A stretch of DNA of 35,866 nt from Gammaproteobacteria bacterium (GTDB taxonomy: Bacteria > Pseudomonadota > Gammaproteobacteria > Ga0077554 > Ga007554), in assembly GCA_005240065.1 (NCBI GenBank), contig SBBG01000147.1, forward strand, positions 1 to 35,866. Reading direction: 5' to 3'. Shown in pieces: positions 27,003 to 35,866 of this stretch. Each line of letters begins with the position of its first letter. Within the stretch, counting starts at the first letter, position 1. The translations under genes were made by a program, and so were the position numbers. The notes beneath the pieces were generated by a model. The model was not told the origin of the DNA. It saw only the letters and a list, made by a program, of their open reading frames with translations, and ran no database searches.

Positions 27003-28082
27003 TCACGCCATATTTTCAAGTATCGCCCGCTTCACCGAATCCAGCGTCGCTTCGACGGTAATCAGCGGCGCGGTGCTCTGCTTGATGGCGATATCGGGAT
27101 CCTTCAGGCCATGGCCGGTCAGGGTACACACCACCTTGCTGCCCTCGGGAATCTTGCCCGATCTGATATCGCGCATCGCGCCCGCCAGCGAAGTGGCCGA
27201 GGCAGGCTCACAGAACACGCCCTCCTTCTGCGAGAGCAGTTTCTGCGCGACGAGGATGTCTTCATCCGTGCATTCGTCGAACCAGCCGTTCGATTCCGCC
27301 TTCACCTGCCAGGCCTTGTCCCAGCTTTGCGGATGGCCGATGCGGATGGCGGTGGCGACGGTTTCGGGATTGTCGACCGGATGGCCGCGCAGGAAGGGCG
27401 CGGAACCGGCGGCCTGGTAACCGACCATGCGCGGACGATTATTGGCGATGCCGTGCTCCTGATATTCCTTGTAGCCCATCCAGTGCGCGGTGATGTTGCC
27501 GGCATTGCCCACCGGCAGACAGTGGAAGTCCGGCGCACACTCCAGCTCCTCGACGATCTCGAAGGCAGCGGTCTTCTGGCCCTGCAAACGGTAAGGATTG
27601 ATGGAATTGACGATGGTGACCGGCGCCTCTTGCGCCACATCCTTGACCAGTTGCATTCCGGCGTCGAAATTACCCTTGATCTGGATCACGAAAGCACCAT
27701 GAATCATCGCTTGGGCGAGCTTACCCAGCGCGATCTTGCCATCCGGGATGAGCACGAACGATGTGATCCCGGCCCGCGAGGCATAGGCTGCCGCCGCCGC
27801 CGAGGTATTACCGGTGGAGGCGCAGATGATGGCGCGGCTACCCTCTTCCACCGCCTTGGTCACCGCCATCGTCATGCCGCGATCCTTGAACGAACCGGTG
27901 GGATTGAGCCCCTCGAACTTGACGTAAATATCCACCTCCTTGCCCAGCAGGCGCGGAATGTTGTTGAGGCGGATCAGCGGGGTATTACCCTCGCCAAGAC
28001 TGATGATGCGCGTGTCGTCGTGGACGGGCAGGCGATCGCGGTATTTGTCGATCAAGCCGGTGTAGCGGGGGCGGAATGGCAT
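27003..28082 (-). CDS. thrC: Threonine synthase
   Basis: This 359-residue PLP enzyme converts O-phosphohomoserine to threonine. The PLP lysine is Lys66 in 'FEGLNPTGSFKDRGMTMAV'. The phosphate-binding 'SLGEGNTPLIRL', 'ASTGNTSAAAAAYASRAG' and 'LPVGNAGNITAHWMGYKEY' are all present. This is the shorter, plant/Bacillus-type form rather than the ~430-residue E. coli type. It sits downstream of hom with a repeat in the ~120-base gap, completing the homoserine-to-threonine branch. Confidence 0.97.
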   Translation of the reverse strand: MPFRPRYTGLIDKYRDRLPVHDDTRIISLGEGNTPLIRLNNIPRLLGKEVDIYVKFEGLNPTGSFKDRGMTMAVTKAVEEGSRAIICASTGNTSAAAAAYASRAGITSFVLIPDGKIALGKLAQAMIHGAFVIQIKGNFDAGMQLVKDVAQEAPVTIVNSINPYRLQGQKTAAFEIVEELECAPDFHCLPVGNAGNITAHWMGYKEYQEHGIANNRPRMVGYQAAGSAPFLRGHPVDNPETVATAIRIGHPQSWDKAWQVKAESNGWFDECTDEDILVAQKLLSQKEGVFCEPASATSLAGAMRDIRSGKIPEGSKVVCTLTGHGLKDPDIAIKQSTAPLITVEATLDSVKRAILENMA

Positions 28083-28132
28083 AAATGAACCTCAAGAATT
28101 AATCTCAGATTATCGAATTGAAACCTCAGGCA

Positions 28133-28181
28133 TTGGGTGCGTCTCACGCACCACACGGACGGTGCGTGAGACGCACTCTAC
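28133..28181. repeat. TAGGGTGCG-family palindromic repeat, copy D
   Basis: GGGTGCGT-CTC-ACGCACC and GGTGCGT-GAG-ACGCACTCTAC, two opposed units, are separated by 8 bases. The outer ends carry substitutions (TTGGG, CTCTAC), so this copy is slightly decayed. It lies in the hom–thrC gap. Confidence 0.8.
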
Positions 28182-28205
28182 GAATCCGCACCTTTACGTT
28201 GAACA

Positions 28206-29522
28206 TCATTTGGCCAAATGCTCCAGCCGCATCCGCATCACTGGCGCGGCGATTGTGCCCAGTGCTTCGATACGGCGGATGGCTTCGTTCATCTGTTGCT
28301 CGCGGATGCGGTGGGTGAGGATCACCACGGGCACCGAACCGTCGCCGCCGTTGACAGGGGCTTTTTGCAGGATGGCCTCGATGCTGATGCTCTGATCGGC
28401 GAGGATGCGCGTCACATCGGCGAGCACGCCGGGGCGGTCTTGGGCCTGCATGCGCAGGTAATAGGCGGTTTCCACCTTTTCCATCGGCAAAATCGGCAGG
28501 TCGGACAGCGCATCGGGCTGGAACGCCAAGTGCGGCACGCGGTTTTCCGGGTCGGCAGTGAGGGTGCGCACCACGTCCACCAGGTCGGCCACCACCGCCG
28601 AGGCGGTGGGCTCGGCACCCGCACCGGCGCCATAAAACAGTGTGGGGCCGACGGCGTCACCCTGCACCAGCACGGCATTCATCACGCCGTCGACATTGGC
28701 GATCAGGCGTCGATGCGGGATCAGCGTGGGATGAACGCGCAGTTCGATGCCTTCCGCAGTGCGGCGCGCGATGCCCAGATGTTTGATGCGGTAGCCCAGC
28801 TTCTCGGCATAACCGACATCCTGGCGAGTGATGCGGGTAATGCCTTCGGTGTAAGCCTTATCAAATTGCAAGGGGATGCCGAAAGCGATGGAGGCCAGGA
28901 TGGTGAGCTTGTGCGCCGCATCGATACCCTCCACGTCGAAGGTGGGATCGGCCTCGGCGTAGCCCAGACGTTGCGCCTCGGCCAGCACATCGGCGAAATC
29001 ACGCCCCTTATCGCGCATCTCGGTGAGAATGAAATTTCCGGTGCCATTAATAATGCCCGCCAGCCATTCGATACGGTTGCCCGCCAAACCTTCGCGTATC
29101 GCCTTGATGATCGGAATGCCGCCCGCCACCGCCGCCTCAAAGGCGACCATCACACCCTTCACGCGGGCTGCGGCAAAGATTTCGTTGCCGTGCTTGGCGA
29201 TCAGCGCCTTGTTGGCAGTCACCACATGCTTGCCGTTGGCGATGGCGCGCAGCACCAGTTCGCGCGCCTGATCCATGCCGCCGATCAGCTCGACGATCAC
29301 TTGAAGTTCGGGATTGTTGACCACCTCGAACGGATCCTGGGTGAGCGTGATTCCCGTGGTATCGCAGATGCGCGGCTTGCCCAGATCGCGCGCGCTGGCA
29401 TGGACGATCTCGATGCCGCGTCCGGCGCGGCGCATGATCTCCTGAGCGTTGCGCGTCAGCACTTTGACCGTGCCGCCGCCGACCGTGCCCAGCCCCAGCA
29501 GGCCAACCTTAACCGGATTCAT
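28206..29522 (-). CDS. hom: Homoserine dehydrogenase
   Basis: This 438-residue enzyme reduces aspartate semialdehyde to homoserine. The NAD(P)-binding '[14 protein letters not shown]' is at the N-terminus. '[10 protein letters not shown]', '[22 protein letters not shown]', '[14 protein letters not shown]' and '[19 protein letters not shown]' form the substrate region. A C-terminal ACT domain ('[28 protein letters not shown]') probably confers threonine feedback inhibition. It is the monofunctional form, without aspartokinase. The start ATG overlaps the aminotransferase stop (ATGA). Confidence 0.98.
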   Translation of the reverse strand: MNPVKVGLLGLGTVGGGTVKVLTRNAQEIMRRAGRGIEIVHASARDLGKPRICDTTGITLTQDPFEVVNNPELQVIVELIGGMDQARELVLRAIANGKHVVTANKALIAKHGNEIFAAARVKGVMVAFEAAVAGGIPIIKAIREGLAGNRIEWLAGIINGTGNFILTEMRDKGRDFADVLAEAQRLGYAEADPTFDVEGIDAAHKLTILASIAFGIPLQFDKAYTEGITRITRQDVGYAEKLGYRIKHLGIARRTAEGIELRVHPTLIPHRRLIANVDGVMNAVLVQGDAVGPTLFYGAGAGAEPTASAVVADLVDVVRTLTADPENRVPHLAFQPDALSDLPILPMEKVETAYYLRMQAQDRPGVLADVTRILADQSISIEAILQKAPVNGGDGSVPVVILTHRIREQQMNEAIRRIEALGTIAAPVMRMRLEHLAK

Positions 29523-30784
29523 GTTCCCGTTCCCCGCATGACTATCCCATCTTTTTTAAACATATCGCGTATGCCGCGTATCGCCTGGCGGGTGCGATGC
29601 TCGTTCTCGATCAAGCCGAAGCGCACATGGTCATCACCGTACTCGCCAAAACCGATGCCCGGCGCCACGGCGACCTTGGCCTCTTCCAGCAGTTTCTTAG
29701 AAAACTCCAGTGATCCCAGATGCCGGTACTGCTCGGGGATCGGCGCCCAGACGAACATCGTCGCCTTGGGCGGCTCGACGGGCCAGCCCAGCGCATTCAA
29801 CCCGCTGCACAGCACATCGCGACGGCGGCGGTAGGTCTCGGCGATTTCATTAAGACAGTTCTGCGGCCCTTCCAGCGCGGTGATCGCCGCCACCTGGATG
29901 GGGGTAAACGTGCCGTAATCGAGATAGGATTTCATGCGCGCCAGTGCTGCCACCAGCGTGGGATTACCGACCATGAAGCCGACACGCCAGCCCGGCATGT
30001 TGTAGCTCTTGGAGAGGGTGAAAAACTCCACCGCCACGTCCTTCGCGCCCGGCACTTGCATGATGGAGGGCGCGACGTAGCCATCGAAGACGATATCGAC
30101 ATAGGCAAGGTCATGCACCACCCAGATGTTGTTCTCGCGGGCGATGGCGATGACCTTCTCGAAAAAGGCCAGATCCACGCACTGCGTAGTGGGATTGCCG
30201 GGGAAGTTGAGCACCAGCATCTTGGGGCGCGGCCAGCAGTCCTTGATCGCCTTTTCCAGCTCGGCGAAGAAATCCCCGCCCGCCACCAACGGCACATGGC
30301 GGACGTCCGCCCCGGCGATGACGAAACCATAGGGATGGATGGGATAGGCCGGATTGGGCACCATCACTACATCACCCGGTCCCATGGTAGCGAAGGCCAG
30401 ATGCGCCAGACCCTCCTTGGAACCGATGGTGACGATGGCCTCGCTGTCGGGATTCAGATCGACGTCGAAACGGCGCTGATACCAGGTGCAGATCGCCCTG
30501 CGCAGGCGCGGAATGCCCTTCGACACCGAATAGCGATGCGTGTCGCCGCGCTGCGCGGCCTCGATCAGCTTGTCGACGATGTGTTTGGGCGTGGGCTGAT
30601 CGGGGTTGCCCATGCCAAAGTCAATGATATCCTCCCCCCGCGCGCGCGCCTTGGCCTTCAACTCGCCGACGATGTTGAAGACATAGGGAGGTAAGCGTTT
30701 GATTCTGGAAAATTCGTTGTTCAAGCGGTCGATCCGGGTAACTTTAGGCGTCTGCTGAGAATCTAGGTTCAAAACTTTAAACAT
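29519..30784 (-). CDS. alaC: Alanine/aspartate-type aminotransferase, AlaC-like
   Basis: This ~421-residue class I PLP aminotransferase belongs to the AlaC (YfdZ) group, which forms alanine from pyruvate and glutamate. The PLP lysine is about Lys259 in '[18 protein letters not shown]'. '[12 protein letters not shown]', '[15 protein letters not shown]', '[13 protein letters not shown]' and '[12 protein letters not shown]' are further family marks. I prefer the ATG at 30784: family N-termini begin near '[13 protein letters not shown]', so the 28 residues from an upstream ATG at 30868 are probably not translated, though no good ribosome site is seen. It overlaps hom by four bases, forming an aminotransferase–hom–thrC unit. 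Confidence 0.93.
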   Translation of the reverse strand: MFKVLNLDSQQTPKVTRIDRLNNEFSRIKRLPPYVFNIVGELKAKARARGEDIIDFGMGNPDQPTPKHIVDKLIEAAQRGDTHRYSVSKGIPRLRRAICTWYQRRFDVDLNPDSEAIVTIGSKEGLAHLAFATMGPGDVVMVPNPAYPIHPYGFVIAGADVRHVPLVAGGDFFAELEKAIKDCWPRPKMLVLNFPGNPTTQCVDLAFFEKVIAIARENNIWVVHDLAYVDIVFDGYVAPSIMQVPGAKDVAVEFFTLSKSYNMPGWRVGFMVGNPTLVAALARMKSYLDYGTFTPIQVAAITALEGPQNCLNEIAETYRRRRDVLCSGLNALGWPVEPPKATMFVWAPIPEQYRHLGSLEFSKKLLEEAKVAVAPGIGFGEYGDDHVRFGLIENEHRTRQAIRGIRDMFKKDGIVMRGTGT

Positions 30785-30874
30785 TACCGGCGGGAGGGGG
30801 AGGCTGTCAATCGAAAAAGCGGCAAACCGCGCAAAAACGGCCATTACGAACGGGCAGAAACGGGGCAAAAACCG

Positions 30875-31444
30875 CTATGAGTGCGACTCAGGCTTGCCGG
30901 GCATGGGCGAATGGCTGTCGGTATGCGTCAGATAAAGCGCCAGACCGATCAAGGTGATGCCGCCCGCCAGGTAGAGCAGATCGACGGGGCTTTCGAATTT
31001 CATGGCGATGGCGTGCTCGAAGTATTTCACAATCAGGATCATCAGAATCACCTTGGCCAACCGTCCTTTTAGGTCGTCAAGACTGTGTATCACCAGCACG
31101 TTGGACCGCGCTTCGGAGGATTCGGCTTCGTCGATGGTGCTTATGAACAATTCGTAGAGCCCCAGCGCGAAAATAAGCAACACCGTAGCCAGCAGATAAC
31201 CGTCGACGATCTCCACCACATGCGCAATGGTGGCGCTGCGCAACGAGGCCCGCGCCTCGCCCACCAAAGTGGGAGAAACATATTCCCCGAGATGGCTGAC
31301 CATGTAATAGGCGTCGACGGTGGCGATGAAGAACATCGCCAAACTGGCCGCCAGACTCGTCACAACCGCCGAGATCACAATCAGGCGGCTGTTCCATAAC
31401 AACCCTTCGAAGATACTTTCAACTTTCTTTTTGCCGTGCTTCAT
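30875..31444 (-). CDS. UPF0114 (YqhA) family membrane protein
   Basis: This 189-residue inner-membrane protein has four hydrophobic segments. Family-like features include the start 'KKKVESIFEGLLWNSRLIVISAVVTSLAASLAMFF', 'HVVEIVDGYLLATVLLIFALGLYELFIS' and 'SLDDLKGRLAKVILMILIVKYFEHAI'. UPF0114 has no settled function. I chose ATG 31444 because it starts at the conserved part; the longer frame from 31552 overlaps the upstream lipoprotein gene. The gap to that gene is 17 bases, so they are probably one transcript. Confidence 0.88.
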   Translation of the reverse strand: MKHGKKKVESIFEGLLWNSRLIVISAVVTSLAASLAMFFIATVDAYYMVSHLGEYVSPTLVGEARASLRSATIAHVVEIVDGYLLATVLLIFALGLYELFISTIDEAESSEARSNVLVIHSLDDLKGRLAKVILMILIVKYFEHAIAMKFESPVDLLYLAGGITLIGLALYLTHTDSHSPMPGKPESHS

Positions 31445-31461
31445 GGCGCCCGCACCAATCT

Positions 31462-32346
31462 TTAGAACCTGTCTATCACCAGCACCTGCCCGGGATAAAT
31501 CAGGCCGGCGCGCTTGACGCTCTTTCTGTTCGCCTTGTATATCAGCCGCCATTTACGGGCGTCGCCGTAAACCTCCTGTCGGCCGGCGATCTTCCACAGG
31601 CTGTCGCCCCGCTCGACGGTATAACTGGATGGCAATGCGGAGGGCTCTTCCGCCGCCGTCACCACCGGCGGGGGCGCGGGCTCAGGCGGAGCAGGCTGCG
31701 CGGCTTGCCAGGCTATACGCAGTTCGCTCACCAACTTGTCGATCAACAGGTGAGCCTTTTTCCCTTCGCCCTTGTGGTGCGCCGCCTCGGCAAGCTCCAG
31801 GACGGCGCGCTGATCGGGCGCCATGGCCGGGAAAGTGTTCGCCTCGTCGAGCAACGCCCTGGCCTTGGCGAGCCAGGCGTTGTTGACATCCTGTTCGGCA
31901 CGATGTTTTGCGTCGCCGGCCAGCCGCACCGCACTTTTTTCGTCATCGACGCTGGCCGCCACTTCGGCCTGTTGAAGCAACGCTTGCGCCTCGGCCGACA
32001 GGACGCCATCGGCCGCCGCCTCGCGCAATGCGATCTTGGCGGCAGACAGTGACGCCGCCATAGTGCGCGCCCTGGTCGCTTCCTGCTTGGCGGCAAGCGC
32101 GCTTTGCTGCGCCTGCTTGAAAGCGCCGGCTTCGAGCTTTTGCTCGGCCTGGGACAGTAATTGGTTGGCACCCTCCATAGCGCGCGGCGAATAGCGGCCG
32201 GCATCGGCCTCACGGGCCGCATCCAGCGCCTGACGCGCATCGCTCATCTCCTGGGTTGGGGGCACCGAAGCACACCCGCCAGCCACAACCATCCCCCCCA
32301 CCACCAAGCACCAGGTAAACCGCCTGAAAGACAGAACAACACTCAT
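31462..32346 (-). CDS. Lipoprotein with DUF4398-like helical region and C-terminal LysM
   Basis: The product is ~294 residues with a lipoprotein signal (lipobox VAGGC, lipidated Cys near 25). A long Ala/Glu-rich helical region follows with DUF4398-like repeats ('ARQALDAAREADAGRYSPRAMEGANQLLSQAEQKL'). After a Pro-rich linker comes a LysM domain ('YTVERGDSLWKIAGRQEVYGDARKWRLIYKAN…GLIYPGQVLVI'). It probably tethers the outer membrane to peptidoglycan or scaffolds an envelope complex; the exact role is unknown. An in-frame GTG immediately precedes the ATG at 32346. It is followed closely by the UPF0114 gene. Confidence 0.88.
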   Translation of the reverse strand: MSVVLSFRRFTWCLVVGGMVVAGGCASVPPTQEMSDARQALDAAREADAGRYSPRAMEGANQLLSQAEQKLEAGAFKQAQQSALAAKQEATRARTMAASLSAAKIALREAAADGVLSAEAQALLQQAEVAASVDDEKSAVRLAGDAKHRAEQDVNNAWLAKARALLDEANTFPAMAPDQRAVLELAEAAHHKGEGKKAHLLIDKLVSELRIAWQAAQPAPPEPAPPPVVTAAEEPSALPSSYTVERGDSLWKIAGRQEVYGDARKWRLIYKANRKSVKRAGLIYPGQVLVIDRF

Positions 32347-32457
32347 CACATCAAATCGCCTGTGTTGAAAACCCGCCTTGGACCCTTTTTGTAATGGTAA
32401 TCAGGCCCCTCACCGCAAACTATCACCCGCTTCCCCGGAGTGTCAACCCGATCTTGA

Positions 32458-33114
<657 letters not shown>

Positions 33115-33145
33115 TTCCATTTCGCAATAGTCAAAGTGAAATATC

Positions 33146-33196
33146 GTAGGGTGCGTTCCACGCACCAATGGTAATGGTGCGTGGAACGCACCCTAC
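33146..33196. repeat. TAGGGTGCG-family palindromic repeat, copy E (perfect)
   Basis: Arms of 22 bases (33146–33167 and 33175–33196) are exact reverse complements around a 7-base centre ATGGTAA. Each arm is itself a hairpin unit, GGTGCGT-TCC-ACGCACC. This is the best-preserved copy in the window and lies between the converging wrbA and CSLREA genes, where it could act as a bidirectional terminator. Confidence 0.9.
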
Positions 33197-33292
33197 AAAA
33201 TTATTGTCGTTTTTAACGCCAACTGGAATAAGGCGGGCAGCATCGCCCGTCTTTTCGTCCATGACGCAGTGCGGTGACGAGCGATATCCGGC

Positions 33293-35692
33293 CTACGTGG
33301 AACGGCGGCGCAACAGCAATACCGCGGGCAACCCGAACAGCGCCAGCGCCAAAGCCCCGAATGCTCCGCCACCGCCGCCAGGCGGGGTGTTGATGACGGT
33401 ATCAGCCTTCACCGAGGTTACTGCGCAAGCACCGCGAACGCAGGCATCGAGCGAACCATTGTTACCGGGAAGATAATCGGACGGCAAACCAACCGTCACA
33501 GCGGCTCTGTTCTCAATCAGTTTATCGACCAGGGAGGGATTAGAGGGCTTGACGACGACAAATACCGTAAAAGTTTCGCCGTTCTTTAGCGTGGCCATCG
33601 TACAAACGAGCTGATTGTTGCTTATCGAGTAGCTGCAATTTCCCGCCGCGCTACCGGTGGCGATCGCCCAGCGGGCAAAATCGACTCCGCCAGGCAAGCG
33701 GTCGGTCAACGTGACCGAACTCGCTTCATTTGGCCCCTTGTTGTTGACAACCAGGGTGTAAGTCAGCTCGGTGTTCAACCCAACGGTATCGAAATTGGCG
33801 GTTTTCAGCACCTCAAGATCGGTTTTGGCGGGCGAGAAATTATCGCTGTCCGCCTCCACCGCGCCGATATCGCAGTCATTGCCGCCTGGACGGCCGAACT
33901 GGCGCTGATCGAAGCCGCTGACACAACTGGCGCCGTCGATAGCCGGACTGAGGGACTGTGGCAGCAGGGTTTTAGGATACGTGTTGTCGGGCAACAGGGT
34001 ATCCACACTGCTGCCCGGCCTGAAGGGTGTCACGCTGGTATTGTCGGCAAGCGGGGCAAGGTTCGGATTGATGTTCTTCAAGTCACTGGATTCCGTGAGA
34101 CCGCAGCTATCGCCGTGCTCCAGATTGTGGCCTCTGGAGGTAATGAAAATAAGGTAGTTCGTATCGCCAGCGCAATTGTTCGTACTAAGAGTGTTATCGC
34201 CGATAATGGTATTCTCGAAGATCGTGCGGTCACCCGCGGCGTTTTGGGTGCGGATGAAAATTTCCTTGCCGGACGGCGCACTGTTGCCGCTCACGGTCGC
34301 ATGGGTGAGCGTGGCGCCCCGATCGTTACTGATGCCGCCGCCGCTCTGCAAAGCCGTGTTGCCGGTGATGGTGCTGTTGACGACAACGAGCCCACCGGGG
34401 CCATTGTTGTTGATACCGCCGCCGGACGCGCCTATCCCGGACGTTGCGGCGTTGTTCCTGCGGATGGTGCTGTATGAGATATCCAGCGAGGATAGATTGA
34501 CGATGCCATTGCCGATATTGCCGTCGACCACGCTCGACGTCAGCCGCACAATACCCGTTACCGTGCCAAGGCGGCTCAAGCCATTGGTATTGTAGATACC
34601 GGCGCCGATACCGGCCTCATTCTGATTGCTGGCGCTGATAGTATCCTGGTTATCGCCGATGATGGTGCGAGTGATCGTGACCACGCCACCGTGGTTGCTT
34701 AACGCCCCGCCACGGCCATAAGGTCCGCTGATGTCCGCGCCGGTGTTGGTGTTTTTGTTCCCCTGCAAGAAAGTGTCGGTGATCGTCAATCGGCCGCTTT
34801 TCTCCTCCAGCCCGCTGGCATTGGCGATGCCGGCGCCGTAGGGATGGCCTTCGTTTTGGCTGATTTCCGTCTTGCTCTTGATGGTCATGTCGCCGTTGGT
34901 AAAAATACCACCGCCGCCGACGAATTCCAGGGCGGGGTTCGGAGCGAAGACCGGCCCGGGAGGATTGATAAGCTTGTTATTGGCTATGCGGCTGTTTCGA
35001 ATCTCCATCCTGGCGTTGTTAGCATTGTAAATACCGCCGCCGCTGTACCATTTGCCGTCAAAACTCGCGTCGACGGCATCATAGCTTTTGGCCGTATTGT
35101 TGATGACCTCGGAGTTTTCCAGCACCACCCAGCCATTGGAATTCCTGATACCGCCGCCATTGGCGTTCTTCGCAAAACCACCCTGAATGGTCACGCCAGT
35201 AATCTTGACCGTGTTTCTGCCGACGAAATGGAATACCCGGTCGATACCGCCGCCGTCGATGATCGTCACCCCCTTGCCCATGCCTGTAATGGTCAGGCAC
35301 GGCACGTTCAAATCGGCGCTGGGGCAGGTGCCGAGAATGTCGAGATCGCCATTGGCAGCATTGTCATCGGTTCCCGGGCGGGTAAGCGTGTAAGTACCGG
35401 GCGCCATCAAATTAATGACGATATCGGTGATGCCCTTGGTGGTGATGAGGGCGTTGGCTTCCTGAATCGCGGCGCGCAGGGTGCAGAAATTGCCGTTCAC
35501 CGCTTTGCATTGGCCATCGCCGGGGTTGAGATCGACATCATCCCGAAAGTCGTTCACTGGGAGGAAGGTCGTTGCCGCCACCTGGGCAGACCCCAACAGA
35601 AAAACGAACGCAGCCAACAGAGCACGGAAGACGAGACCGTCCCCCCGGAGACGGACTGGCTGAAAACCTGAATGTATTATATTTTTTGGCAT
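33293..35692 (-). CDS. Large secreted CSLREA/DUF11 protein with GlyGly-CTERM-like tail
   Basis: This ~799-residue surface protein starts with a signal peptide (FRALLAAFVFLLGSAQVAA). A CSLREA-type domain follows ('DGQCKAVNGNFCTLRAAIQEANAL', cysteines conserved). A long right-handed parallel beta-helix region of choice-of-anchor-Q type comes next ('NNTAKS…GGGIYN', 'STITGNTALQSGGGISND'), then a DUF11 domain ('TDLEVLKTANF…ELTYTLVVNNKGPNEASSVTLTDRLP'). The end is a run of glycines, a hydrophobic helix and RRR, the GlyGly-CTERM pattern cut by rhombosortase. I prefer ATG 35692; a GTG at 35716 is in frame. No neighbour explains its role; cell-surface display is inferred. Confidence 0.88.
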   Translation of the reverse strand: MPKNIIHSGFQPVRLRGDGLVFRALLAAFVFLLGSAQVAATTFLPVNDFRDDVDLNPGDGQCKAVNGNFCTLRAAIQEANALITTKGITDIVINLMAPGTYTLTRPGTDDNAANGDLDILGTCPSADLNVPCLTITGMGKGVTIIDGGGIDRVFHFVGRNTVKITGVTIQGGFAKNANGGGIRNSNGWVVLENSEVINNTAKSYDAVDASFDGKWYSGGGIYNANNARMEIRNSRIANNKLINPPGPVFAPNPALEFVGGGGIFTNGDMTIKSKTEISQNEGHPYGAGIANASGLEEKSGRLTITDTFLQGNKNTNTGADISGPYGRGGALSNHGGVVTITRTIIGDNQDTISASNQNEAGIGAGIYNTNGLSRLGTVTGIVRLTSSVVDGNIGNGIVNLSSLDISYSTIRRNNAATSGIGASGGGINNNGPGGLVVVNSTITGNTALQSGGGISNDRGATLTHATVSGNSAPSGKEIFIRTQNAAGDRTIFENTIIGDNTLSTNNCAGDTNYLIFITSRGHNLEHGDSCGLTESSDLKNINPNLAPLADNTSVTPFRPGSSVDTLLPDNTYPKTLLPQSLSPAIDGASCVSGFDQRQFGRPGGNDCDIGAVEADSDNFSPAKTDLEVLKTANFDTVGLNTELTYTLVVNNKGPNEASSVTLTDRLPGGVDFARWAIATGSAAGNCSYSISNNQLVCTMATLKNGETFTVFVVVKPSNPSLVDKLIENRAAVTVGLPSDYLPGNNGSLDACVRGACAVTSVKADTVINTPPGGGGGAFGALALALFGLPAVLLLRRRST

Positions 35693-35737
35693 AAGCTTGA
35701 TTTCTCGCGCACGCACGCGGCTCGAAGGTCAGCGTAT

Positions 35738-35756
35738 TCCCGACCTCCTTTCGGGA
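35738..35756 (-). promoter_or_regulatory. Leader hairpin enclosing AAAGGAGGT upstream of the CSLREA gene
   Basis: TCCCGA (35738–35743) and TCGGGA (35751–35756) pair around a 7-base loop that holds most of a perfect Shine–Dalgarno-like AAAGGAGGT (minus strand). An alternative hairpin CTCC-CGAAA-GGAG would exclude the first. The gene's candidate starts are 27 or more bases away, so its role is unclear. Confidence 0.35.
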
Positions 35757-35866
35757 GATTCCCAGTGATGATGACAGAATTGTTAATCATCTCTGTAATT
35801 TCCGATATTTGCAAGGGTGACAAGTTGAAACTCAAGCCATTTCCGCCAGGGTTCCCATTAAGATAT

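Noticed and set aside
25517-27061. 514-residue plus-strand reading frame
   Set aside because: It is the antisense shadow of ffh; the translation is His/Ala/Gly-rich with no family motif, while the minus strand encodes a complete Ffh.
28218-29834. 538-residue plus-strand reading frame
   Set aside because: It lies antisense to hom and the aminotransferase; low-complexity His/Asp/Gly composition is typical of shadow frames in GC-rich DNA.
35776-35800. Possible TGTCGG/TTACA-type box upstream of the CSLREA gene
   Set aside because: The minus strand has TATCGG-AAA-TTACA, with the wrong spacing (N3, not N6) and one mismatch, and no GG-N10-GC promoter follows.

Overview
The window looks like about 36 kb of chromosome from a free-living gammaproteobacterium. 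It is GC-rich, densely coded, and carries mostly housekeeping genes in gene orders familiar from this class. Examples are rarA–crcB–serS–cysG, dnaQ–rnhA–methyltransferase–gloB–mltD (the same neighbourhood as E. coli dnaQ–rnhA–yafS–gloB–mltD), and hrcA–grpE–dnaK–dnaJ divergent from nadK, with recN nearby. A PEP-CTERM protein and a CIRCE/HrcA heat-shock operon point to an environmental lineage (Chromatiales-like or similar) rather than an enteric one. I cannot name the species.

Layout. 1–4.0 kb: 3' end of rarA, a small lipoprotein overlapping the fluoride channel gene crcB, serS and trifunctional cysG. 4.0–4.66 kb: a gene-free stretch with a MITE-like nested palindrome. 4.66–7.4 kb (minus): a three-gene unit of a periplasmic ankyrin-repeat protein, a small membrane protein and a periplasmic FKBP isomerase. 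7.5–12.4 kb: dnaQ, rnhA and a methyltransferase (minus), then gloB and mltD (plus). 12.4–13.6 kb: a long AT-rich leader with an apparent sigma-54 promoter and two identical-pattern upstream boxes, driving a PEP-CTERM beta-propeller-like protein. 13.7–18.7 kb (minus): hrcA–grpE–dnaK–dnaJ behind a CIRCE operator. 18.7–22.1 kb: nadK and recN (plus), separated by a VapBC-type toxin–antitoxin pair (minus). 22.0–23.8 kb: a DUF4336-like pseudogene broken by an in-frame TGA, a MarR regulator with a 37-bp palindromic operator candidate, and a divergent small secreted protein. 23.9–30.8 kb (minus): prfC, ffh, thrC, hom and an AlaC-type aminotransferase; the last three form an aspartate-family amino-acid unit. 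30.9–33.1 kb: a UPF0114 membrane protein and a LysM lipoprotein (minus), then a WrbA-type flavoprotein (plus). 33.3–35.7 kb (minus): a large CSLREA/DUF11 surface protein with a GlyGly-CTERM-like tail.

Two kinds of material are superimposed on this core. One is a set of short palindromic intergenic elements: five copies of a TAGGGTGCG…CGCACCCTA family and several single elements, all outside or at the edges of genes. The other is a small amount of accessory content: the ankyrin/FKBP unit, vapBC, the PEP-CTERM gene with its own control region, and the CSLREA protein. No tRNA, rRNA, CRISPR array, transposase or prophage gene was recognised.
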